Below are positions 46,176 through 52,668 of a stretch of DNA of 64,000 nt, in pieces (the first letter of the stretch is position 1; every line of letters starts with the position of its first letter). A program made the position numbers and the translations under genes. Source of the stretch: an uncultured Gammaproteobacteria bacterium (GTDB lineage: Bacteria > Pseudomonadota > Gammaproteobacteria > JAADHQ01); contig CAMYJO010000001.1 of the NCBI GenBank assembly GCA_947258755.1, positions 62,001-126,000 on the forward strand. Direction: 5' to 3'. The notes under the pieces are model-generated. The model saw only the letters and a list, made by a program, of their open reading frames with translations. It had not been told where the DNA came from and made no database searches.

Positions 46176-47063
46176 ATGCGCGTACCGCTTATTCGTTTCA
46201 GCTTGCGGGCCCTGGCCATGCTACCGCTGCCGCTGAACCATGCGCTCGGTTACCTGATCGGCATGGCCTTTTACCTGATCCCAAATAACACCCGACGCAT
46301 TTGCCAGATCAATATCGACCTGTGCCTGCCCGACTACGATGCCCGACAACGTCGGCAACTACTGAGAAAATCCCTGACCGAAACCGGCAAGTCCCTGACC
46401 GAGATCGGTGCGCTATGGCTGTGGAAACCCGAAAAGCTGATGCGCAAGATCAAAAGCATCGACCATGAACAGGTGTTGCAGCAGGCGCAGGCCAAAGACA
46501 AAGGCATCATTATCCTGACCCCGCACCTGGGTAGTTGGGAACTGACCAGCCTGTACATTGCTCGGCAATGGCCGATCACCTGCCTGTATCGGCCACCGCG
46601 CATGCAAGCACTCGAGGACCTGATCAAAAACGCGCGCGAAAGAACCGGCGCGCGCCTGGTGCCGACCAACACCCGCGGCGTCAAGGCATTGTACACTGCG
46701 CTGGCCGACAAACAGTCCATCGGCATCCTGCCCGACCAGGACCCGGGTCAGGGCGGCAGTGTGTTCGCACCGTTCTTCGGCGTACCGGCCAGCACCATCA
46801 AACTGGTCTCGCGCCTGACACAGAAAACCGGCGCGCCGGTGATCCTGACCACCGCGCGTCGACTACCCCGTGGTCGCGGCTATCAAATAGATTACCTGCA
46901 AGCGGACGATGACATCTATTCGCCCGATGCCGCAACTTCAGCGGCGGCCATGAACCGCGCCGTCGAAAAGTTTGTTCGCCAAAACATCGTCCAATATCAA
47001 TGGTCCTACAAACGCTTCAAAACCCAACCCGACGACAAAACCTCACCCTACAACCTCCCCTAA
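46176..47063 (+). CDS. LpxL/HtrB-like lipid A acyltransferase
   Basis: This 295-residue acyltransferase has an N-terminal helix and the HxxxxE catalytic motif in TPHLGSWEL (about 117-122), then YRPPRMQALEDLI, NTRGVKALYTAL, ILPDQDPGQGGSVFAPFFG and TARRLPRGRGY, typical of late lipid A acyltransferases. It probably adds a secondary acyl chain at the inner membrane. The start is ATG 46176, 12 bases after the DUF2007 gene. The REP element follows 10 bases after its stop. Confidence 0.9.
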   Translation: MRVPLIRFSLRALAMLPLPLNHALGYLIGMAFYLIPNNTRRICQINIDLCLPDYDARQRRQLLRKSLTETGKSLTEIGALWLWKPEKLMRKIKSIDHEQVLQQAQAKDKGIIILTPHLGSWELTSLYIARQWPITCLYRPPRMQALEDLIKNARERTGARLVPTNTRGVKALYTALADKQSIGILPDQDPGQGGSVFAPFFGVPASTIKLVSRLTQKTGAPVILTTARRLPRGRGYQIDYLQADDDIYSPDAATSAAAMNRAVEKFVRQNIVQYQWSYKRFKTQPDDKTSPYNLP

Positions 47064-47072
47064 AAACCATCT

Positions 47073-47188
47073 GTAGGAGCGGCCCTTGGCCGCGATTAAA
47101 CAGCGGCGGGTAACTAGTAACTTATTGCGGTGAAAAATCCAGATGACAGTCTTTTCCTAGCCACTCGCTACTAGCCCCTAGCTACTTT
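47073..47188. repeat. REP palindrome and ACTAG-type run
   Basis: A direct REP copy (GTAGGAGCGGCC...GCGAT) lies at 47073-47096, and a degenerate run of CTAGCCACT/CGCTACTAG units at 47156-47188. The REP may act as the 3' hairpin of the acyltransferase transcript. No gene is seen between 47064 and 47308. Confidence 0.75.
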
Positions 47189-47308
47189 CTTGAACTAATA
47201 GTGCACAGTTCACATTAATACACGGTTTATTCACTAAACAACCCGCCACAACAGCCGATAATATTAATACAGGGTAAGTTCTGCCATTCTGCAAACGGGA
47301 GGTCGACA

Positions 47309-47539
47309 ATGACATTCAAAGGTCTGGTGAAAATGAAGTGTTGTGTTGTCGTCTTTTCCACGTTGATAACTGCTTCACTCATATACACCAACAGCGTCAT
47401 CAACGCCGGCATATCTGGCACCGTCGCGCTGATTTATGGCATTGCCCTGACCATGCTACTCAGCATTGGCATCTATGATCGACACGTTAACAAAGAGTAT
47501 ATTGAGGAACTGAGTGCAGAAGAGCTTGAGAATTTATAG
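47309..47539 (+). CDS. Small membrane protein, 76 aa
   Basis: This 76-residue protein has two hydrophobic helices (about 10-27 and 33-55) and a charged C-terminus (DRHVNKEYIEELSAEELENL). GGGAGG lies 7 bases before ATG 47309. It lies between two REP clusters. I do not recognise a family. The ribosome site and an even composition favour a real gene. Confidence 0.6.
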   Translation: MTFKGLVKMKCCVVVFSTLITASLIYTNSVINAGISGTVALIYGIALTMLLSIGIYDRHVNKEYIEELSAEELENL

Positions 47540-47627
47540 CCTGCCTCTACCGATACCTGGCTATCATTCAGCCTCTGATCAGCAATCGAAATCTTCATAA
47601 AGCTAACAAAAAACCGATCTCTCTACT

Positions 47628-47776
47628 GTGGGAGCGGCCCTTGGCCGCGATAAAAACAGTAGCGAGTGGCTAGTGGCGAGTAGCGAGATAAAACAGAGCC
47701 TAAATCTTGGTCTTTTTCTAGCTACTAGCTACTCGTCCCTAGCTACTCGAATATCGCGACCAAGGGCCGCTCCTAC
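47628..47776. repeat. Nested REP/ACTAG inverted repeat
   Basis: A direct REP (47628-47651, GTGGGAGCGGCC variant) and an inverted REP (47753-47776) flank two facing ACTAG-type runs (47659-47687 and 47717-47749). The 149-base unit is thus two inverted repeats, one inside the other, able to form a long cruciform. No gene is present. Confidence 0.85.
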
Positions 47777-47874
47777 AGTAGACAAGCAACCGATAAAAAA
47801 ATATTAGGAAACCGAATTTAGCTATAACAGAGTGATTATCCTCAACAACTATCTATTTCAATCGCGCAATCAGC

Positions 47875-48252
47875 TCAGTTTAAATCAGCGGCGAATTCTT
47901 TTAGTAAATCCATCGGCACAATCTCGAGTGCACGCTGATGCGTGCGCGCCAGATACACCCGCGGCGCCATACTGTCCTGGTAGGCTTGCAACCAGCGCGC
48001 CGCACACAAACACCAACTATCGCCCGGCTTCAACCCGGCAAACCCATGCTCCGGCATCGGCGTCGACAGATCATTACCCTTGAAACGTGAATACTCCAGA
48101 AAGGCCTGCGACACCTCGACACAAACCGTATGCGAACCCACATCCTCGGCACAGGTATTACAGTGACCATCCCGAAAAAAACCGGTCTCCGGCTCATCGC
48201 CACACAACTCCAACGGCTCACCCAACACACTAACCGACTCATCCAGTTCCAT
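47875..48252 (-). CDS. DUF2237 family protein
   Basis: This 125-residue protein has the DUF2237 signature almost in full: VLGEPLELCGDEPETGFFRDGHC, AEDVGSHTVCVEV, FSKxRGNDLSTPxPEHGF (here SRFKGNDLSTPMPEHGF), GLKPGDSWCLCAARW and HQRALEIVPMDLL. Four conserved Cys may bind metal. Function unknown. It stands alone between repeat clusters. Confidence 0.92.
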   Translation of the reverse strand: MELDESVSVLGEPLELCGDEPETGFFRDGHCNTCAEDVGSHTVCVEVSQAFLEYSRFKGNDLSTPMPEHGFAGLKPGDSWCLCAARWLQAYQDSMAPRVYLARTHQRALEIVPMDLLKEFAADLN

Positions 48253-48576
48253 ACTACCTGCCTCAAATCTAATGCCTGATATTCAAGTTAATGTAACATA
48301 AACAGGGGGCTGGGGTGTGTTCACTATTCACTGATAGAAGCCAGGTGACGACCCAGTACCGTGTGTTAGATGAAGCTAATATAGTTCTGGAGTTGAACAG
48401 CGGACCCCTTTCAATATCCGTATTTCTTGTGGCACAATGTAATAAGGACTGAAAACAAATAACAATAATATGTCGCTTTATCCACTGAATTGGGTGTTAT
48501 ACGGTATGGCGTGTAACAAGGTAATTATGGACTGTCGTGTAACATACTGTTAGACATATAAACTCAAAGGAAATCT
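48253..48576. other. Intergenic region before the accessory zone
   Basis: I see no gene, hairpin or element of note in these 324 bases beyond a possible ribosome site (AAAGGAAA) for the gene fragment at 48577. Confidence 0.4.
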
Positions 48577-48650
48577 ATGGATAAAGCAGCCATTAAAGAA
48601 TTCAGCCGATATATATCAAAAGAGATCGAGCCAGCCATCAAAGATTTAGA
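48577..48650 (+). pseudogene. 5' fragment of an unidentified gene
   Basis: After AAAGGAAATCT an ATG opens MDKAAIKEFSRYISKEIEPA and four or five more plausible residues. At 48648 the frame runs into three perfect 20-base repeats and then a GGGTCAGA hairpin, after which the translation is repeat-derived. This suggests a gene cut off by element insertion. The gene's identity is unknown. Confidence 0.55.
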
Positions 48651-48707
48651 TCAATGGGGTCAGACTCAGATCAATGGGGTCAGACTCAGATCAATGGGGT
48701 CAGACTC
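48648..48707 (+). repeat. Three perfect 20-base tandem repeats
   Basis: AGATCAATGGGGTCAGACTC occurs three times without mismatch (48648, 48668, 48688), followed by GATTGAAATGACG. The GGGGTCAGA core is shared with the other elements in this zone. Confidence 0.95.
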
Positions 48708-48726
48708 GATTGAAATGACGAATCAC

Positions 48727-48834
48727 AAAAACCGGGTCAGAGAACAATTGTTGCCAAAAACCGGGTCAGAGAACAATTGTTGCTAATATTAGAGAATATT
48801 GTTCTCTGACCCGGTTTTTCCCTGACCCGGTTTT
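48727..48834. repeat. GGGTCAGA hairpin element, copy A
   Basis: Two tandem 29-base units begin at 48727 and 48756. The second pairs as a perfect 22-base inverted repeat (arms 48756-48777 and 48798-48819, core GGGTCAGAGAACAAT), with a 20-base centre. A further partial CTGACCCGG copy follows. It is nearly identical over about 58 bases to copy B at 52321. Confidence 0.92.
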
Positions 48835-48896
48835 TCCGGTTTTTCGTTTTTCCAACGTATACATTGGACCGATTCATTACATAGGAGAACAGGGTC

Positions 48897-49340
48897 ATGA
48901 GTACAAAACCATTCATCGTCAATCCAGGTGATCGTAGCACCACATTAAGTGTCGTTGGGACGAATGTCACCGTCCTTGTATCGGACGCGGATTCGAAGGA
49001 CCAGCAGATCACATTGCAATCTGGCGACGAGGGAGCGGGTCCGCCACCACATAGCCACGACTGGGACGAGTCGTTTTACGTAACCAGGGGTCAGGTTCAA
49101 TTCACATGCAATGGCCAGACTACGATGTGCCCGGCAGGAACACTTGTACATGTCGCTGCCGGTACGATTCACGCATTCAGCTATGGCCCCGGTGGCGGCG
49201 AGATGCTTGAAGTAACAGGAAAAGGAAGCAAGGCAGTCCAAATGTTTTCAGCCTTGGATCGCGAGATTCCGCCTGGCCCGCCGGACGTCGAGAAAATTGT
49301 TCGAGTGGCAGGCGAATACGGCGTCAGATTTGACATATGA
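48897..49340 (+). CDS. Cupin domain protein
   Basis: This 147-residue single-domain cupin has motif 1 PPPHSHDWDESFYVTRG (His, His, Glu ligands, about 50-66) and motif 2 AGTLVHVAAGTIHAFSYG (His, about 82-99). AGGAG lies upstream of the ATG. Length is normal. The substrate is unknown. It is the first gene inside the bracket formed by the two GGGTCAGA hairpins, and may be part of an acquired segment. Confidence 0.9.
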   Translation: MSTKPFIVNPGDRSTTLSVVGTNVTVLVSDADSKDQQITLQSGDEGAGPPPHSHDWDESFYVTRGQVQFTCNGQTTMCPAGTLVHVAAGTIHAFSYGPGGGEMLEVTGKGSKAVQMFSALDREIPPGPPDVEKIVRVAGEYGVRFDI

Positions 49341-49461
49341 TACTTGACTAGAGATTAAAAAATTAAAGGGTCAGAGTAAAAATTCCTACAACAAAGCCTG
49401 GACTTTGTTTTTACACAAATCCAAAATCATCAAATAAAATATTTTTTTTCCATGAGGAAAC

Positions 49462-50058
49462 ATGCGGCAGGAACGTTATAATTCAGAAAGGGATTCAACT
49501 CGCTTCATAATAATTGCTAGCGTACTTGTTCTGTTAAGCCTAACCGCTTGCTCGCTGCCAAAAAACATTGATTTAAGACAACCCGAATCCCGTGATTACC
49601 AGTTTGAGAAAGCGGATAAATATGCCTTATTACTGGTCAGTGTCCATGTCAAAGGTAAAGAAAATTGCCCTGAAGCCAAGGCAGTAGTCTTTAACCATTC
49701 CGTATACACTTTAGATAGTGTCATTGCTTCTTTTGAAAGACCACAGCAGATAGACGGTCTTCCAAACGATACCTGGCTTCATTTCAAGGAAATTCGCCCA
49801 CGCCTGATTACATTACACAAGGTACTTCTGGATAGAACAGGTAATGATAGATACCGCGCCCTGCTGAGTGACACCATACAGGCAAAACCTGGAAAGATTT
49901 ATTACATCGGGGAGTTACACGCCAATATTATTGACTGTAAACACATGAGCACTACCAGCAAAGATGAATATGATCGTGATGTACAGTTGCTGCATAAGCT
50001 TGTGCCGAGTATGCGAGGTAGGACAATAGAGAAAAAAATCCTTAGAGATCGCCTGTAA
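49462..50058 (+). CDS. Predicted lipoprotein, 198 aa
   Basis: This protein has a basic N-terminus, a hydrophobic stretch and the lipobox LTAC (Cys30), with GAGGAAAC before the ATG. The mature part has no family I recognise. It contains VSVHVKGKENCPEAKAVVFN, Trp/His pairs and KIYYIGELHANIIDC. The N-terminal extension before the hydrophobic region (residues 1-13) is longer than usual. A GGGTCAGAGTAAAAATTCC element lies just upstream (49371). Confidence 0.72.
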   Translation: MRQERYNSERDSTRFIIIASVLVLLSLTACSLPKNIDLRQPESRDYQFEKADKYALLLVSVHVKGKENCPEAKAVVFNHSVYTLDSVIASFERPQQIDGLPNDTWLHFKEIRPRLITLHKVLLDRTGNDRYRALLSDTIQAKPGKIYYIGELHANIIDCKHMSTTSKDEYDRDVQLLHKLVPSMRGRTIEKKILRDRL

Positions 50059-50096
50059 GTTAAGGGGTGGGTGGACTAATGTGCATCTCGAATTTT

Positions 50097-50125
50097 AGGG
50101 GTCAAATTTAAGGGGTCAGAGCCCT
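50097..50125 (+). repeat. GGGGTCAAA/GGGGTCAGA element
   Basis: GGGGTCAAATTTAAGGGGTC followed by AGAGCCC carries two GGGGTC cores, directly before the 3' end of the PagL-like gene. Confidence 0.6.
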
Positions 50126-50130
50126 TTTAT

Positions 50131-50655
50131 TCAATAACGCTGCAATATTTCAATCAGAAAAAGATTCAGCCCCGGATTTGAATCTTCTAATCCAACATTG
50201 GACATATGTTGCAGTCGAAAGCCCAGCTCCCATTGCTTATTCATCTCAAACTTTACGCCGATATGACTGGTAAAATGTAAGTTGCCGCCCATATCGATTG
50301 CATTGTAGCGTGATTTTTCTATATAAGTTGGCGCGATACCCAGATTCCAGGACACTCTCGAAGTAGGTCTTATTAGTTCAATTTGCGGCCCGACTGCGAT
50401 CACGATACTTTGATTGCCTGGACCATTTAGATGATTAAGATCAACATTCAAGGCGGTCTGAATAATGTCACCATTTTTCCTTGTCCGTTTCCAAGGCAAT
50501 GCATAGGTAGCAAATATACCGACTTGCCAGAAATCCTGATCGATACTACCCAGTACACCACTGCCACCTCTCAGACCAAAGGCATGCCAATCATCGGCAA
50601 AAACTGTCGCTGGCGTTAAAATTAGCAATGTGAGTACGCTGATGCATTTCTTCAT
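50131..50655 (-). CDS. PagL-like lipid A 3-O-deacylase
   Basis: This 174-residue outer-membrane beta-barrel protein starts at ATG 50655 with GGAG seven bases upstream. Signal peptide: MKKCISVLTLLILTPATVFA. The barrel ends with LGFRLQHMSNVGLEDSNPGL, matching the PagL active-site His-x-Ser-Asn-x-Gly region (His and Ser near 152-154), and a C-terminal aromatic residue. PagL removes the 3-O acyl chain of lipid A. The lpxL-like gene lies 3 kb away. Confidence 0.8.
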   Translation of the reverse strand: MKKCISVLTLLILTPATVFADDWHAFGLRGGSGVLGSIDQDFWQVGIFATYALPWKRTRKNGDIIQTALNVDLNHLNGPGNQSIVIAVGPQIELIRPTSRVSWNLGIAPTYIEKSRYNAIDMGGNLHFTSHIGVKFEMNKQWELGFRLQHMSNVGLEDSNPGLNLFLIEILQRY

Positions 50656-50904
50656 ACAAAGACTCCAATGTTGTGGCGCTTTGTCTGCGCCATACAGGAA
50701 GGAAAAAAAAACGGGGCGGGCCAAGCTTTCATGATGAAAGTACTAAATAATTATCAATAAAATATCTATTTTTTATCATTTAAACCATCCATTTAGACCT
50801 TAATGAGGGCTATAGACCATCAGGGTATTTTACATCCAATTGTATTCGCCTACTAACTTATTTTCGTTATTGAGGAAATGAAGTGAAAAAAGGGGGAGAG
50901 ATAA

Positions 50905-50961
50905 GGGTCGGTCTTGCAATAACATACAGTATAGCAATAATTGCATTGCAAGACCTGACCC
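50905..50961. repeat. GGGTC-GGTCTTGCAAT hairpin
   Basis: GGGTCGGTCTTGCAAT (50905-50920) and ATTGCAAGACCTGACCC (50945-50961) form an inverted repeat with one bulged base and a 24-base centre. The right arm abuts the broken end of the transposase remnant. Confidence 0.8.
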
Positions 50962-51132
50962 CGCTACATTCTAAAACTAGCAGCTTGTCCTCAATCCATT
51001 GCCGACGGTGCTCATAGTCCTGACCGCTCGCATGATCTACACCACAGAGAAAAACACATCGGTCACAACGAGAGATACAGTGATAATAGGGGGTGGGCTC
51101 AAGCGAGACCTGACTGCAGCGAGGCTGAGCAT
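50962..51132 (-). pseudogene. Remnant of a REP-associated tyrosine transposase
   Basis: Translating the minus strand gives QVSLEPTPYYHCISRCDRCV, then FLCGVDHASGQDYEHRRQWI and EDKLLVLE, the N-terminal part of the Y1/IS200-like transposase family (typically SLxxTPYYHCxSRCxRRxFLCG...YEHRRQWI). AAGGAGTTAACC precedes an ATG at 51132, but that ATG is out of frame by one base, consistent with a single-base deletion after it. The frame ends at a GGGGTCAGGTC hairpin (50961), so about three quarters of the gene, including the HUH and Tyr residues, is missing. It cannot be active. Confidence 0.78.
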
Positions 51133-51195
51133 GGTTAACTCCTTATAAGCATTGATAATCATCCTTATTAAAGTGGATTATTGAGCCGCAACATA

Positions 51196-51804
51196 TCATT
51201 CAATATTCCTGTAGACTTGCTCCATTACCTGTAAAGGAATGTGACTTCGGTATGTTTTGGAAAAATAGTCGATGGCAGCCTGCACATCGACAGGTTTTGG
51301 GTCCATTTTTTCTACGAAACCCTGCACATCTTCGACGATAGCCCATGGATAGGTTATCCAGCGCCACTTAATGATCTTCTGTGCATAATAATCAGGTTCT
51401 ACCGATGAAACCTGTTTATGGTGCAATACCGCCAGTTTGATTTGAGCCGGATTAAAGTACTTGATGTGGTCGAGCGCCAGTTGCAACGTATCGCCACTAT
51501 CGTCTATATCATCCACAAGCAGGATATTCATCCCTGCAATATCAAGGTTAAGCGGAATCAATAATTTTGCCGCTTCAATTTTATTTGCCCCGCCAAGATA
51601 ATGAGTAATACGGATACTGGTGAGATTATAGATGTCGAGATAATCACAGAGCAGCCTGGCAGGTACATATCCACCACGGGCAATGGTAATGACAAGATCG
51701 GGGCGATAATTATCTGCGGCAATTTTATTTGCCAGCAGAGATGATAATTGCATGACTTTATTCCAGCTGACAAACTCGATTTTTAATGGGCTTTGCATCG
51801 TCAT
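51196..51804 (-). CDS. Purine-type phosphoribosyltransferase
   Basis: This 202-residue enzyme has the PRPP-binding loop ILLVDDIDDSGDTLQLA (about 94-110), an N-terminal VITIARGGYVPARLLCDYL segment and the hood region YAQKIIKWRWITYPW. The pattern fits hypoxanthine/xanthine-type phosphoribosyltransferases. The exact base is unclear. It starts 12 bases downstream of the truncated rtcA, suggesting a former rtcA-PRTase operon now lacking its first part. Confidence 0.85.
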   Translation of the reverse strand: MTMQSPLKIEFVSWNKVMQLSSLLANKIAADNYRPDLVITIARGGYVPARLLCDYLDIYNLTSIRITHYLGGANKIEAAKLLIPLNLDIAGMNILLVDDIDDSGDTLQLALDHIKYFNPAQIKLAVLHHKQVSSVEPDYYAQKIIKWRWITYPWAIVEDVQGFVEKMDPKPVDVQAAIDYFSKTYRSHIPLQVMEQVYRNIE

Positions 51805-51816
51805 CTTTTCTTATAA

Positions 51817-52326
51817 TTAATTTAAATTAATCCGCCAGGCATCTGGACCTATCTCTGTAGTCGTAAACGAAACAAGCATAAATTTTGAGATAACAGACAT
51901 ATTGGTTGTAGTATGCATGCTTGGCTTGAGAGTGACAAACTCACCACAGCCAGCTAGCGCTACTGGGATCAATAGCTGATCGGCCAGATGGAGGCCGACC
52001 GGTACTTCAGCATTAATATAACGTTGTACTTGTATAACGACTTCGTCGCCTACTCGTTCAGCGGGCGTCCCGCGTCGACCAAAAGCTGAAAAACATTCTG
52101 TGACCTGTTCACTTTTAATGATCACCGAAACAACATTACCAGGCCCCATGGCCTTAGTGTTCATCTGTAAATGTAGATGATCGCCAGGATAGGCAAGACG
52201 TTTGTGAATTACGGCCAGTTCCCGCTCTGCGATATGTCTGGGTAAGTTGGCGATAAGTGCTTCGGCATATTGCTGCAGGATAACGCCACGATCAGTCAAT
52301 GCAATAGGCAGTAGTCGTGCAAAAAC
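51817..52326 (-). pseudogene. rtcA: 5'-truncated RNA 3'-phosphate cyclase (rtcA)
   Basis: About 168 C-terminal residues of RtcA remain: LIANLPRHIAEREL, MGPGNVVSVII, and VGLHLADQLLIPVALAGCGE followed by FVTLKPSMHTTTNMSVISKF. A complete RtcA has about 340 residues. Upstream the frame enters copy B of the GGGTCAGA hairpin, which supplies the residues FSDPVFA. No part of the N-terminal half occurs further upstream. The fragment probably has no activity. The full protein makes cyclic 2',3'-phosphate RNA ends. Confidence 0.82.
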
Positions 52327-52437
52327 CGGGTCAGAGAACAATTGTTGCTAATATTAGAGAATATTGTTCTCTGACCCGATTTTTGGAATATTGTTCTCTG
52401 ACCCGATTTTTGCGATTTTTGCTGACCCGGTTTTTCC
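52321..52437. repeat. GGGTCAGA hairpin element, copy B
   Basis: The segment 52321-52378 matches copy A (48756-48813) almost base for base, including the GGGTCAGAGAACAAT arm and the central TAATATTAG. The right arm carries one change (CCCGA for CCCGG), and two more partial copies (TTGTTCTCTGACCCGA and CTGACCCGG) follow. It truncates rtcA. Confidence 0.92.
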
Positions 52438-52500
52438 AAATCATCTTCGAATACAGAAACAACTTGGTCTTTTATATAATATGATCAAATAGGAAAGCGA

Positions 52501-52593
52501 ATGAGACTGAATATGTCTATCAGAATATATTGTCGCAGAACTCCAGTCACAATATTGGAAGACAGAATAAAATCTGGCATGAAAAGTCCGTGA
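52501..52593 (+). CDS. Possible 30-codon ORF
   Basis: ATG 52501, with AGGAAAGCG just upstream, opens 30 codons (MRLNMSIRIYCRRTPVTILE, then 10 more) and ends at TGA. It is basic and has no known family. Expression is not supported by more than the ribosome site. Chance is likely. Confidence 0.2.
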   Translation: MRLNMSIRIYCRRTPVTILEDRIKSGMKSP

Positions 52594-52668
52594 GCTGAAC
52601 TTGAACTAGCCGTCACCTACGCAAAAAATGGTAATTGCCAGGTCAGCACTGAACTGCTGCAGATCAAG

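Noticed and set aside
48500-48576. Integron attC-like site (GTTAGAC with upstream TAAC)
   Set aside because: The paired RYYYAAC core does not match and no integrase is present.
48648-48834. CRISPR array
   Set aside because: The 20-base units are contiguous with no spacers, and the 29-base units form hairpins. There are no cas genes nearby.
52321-52341. True start of a full gene for the rtcA-like fragment
   Set aside because: The only start there is a TTG inside the repeat element, and the encoded first residues are repeat-derived. The fragment is called a pseudogene.
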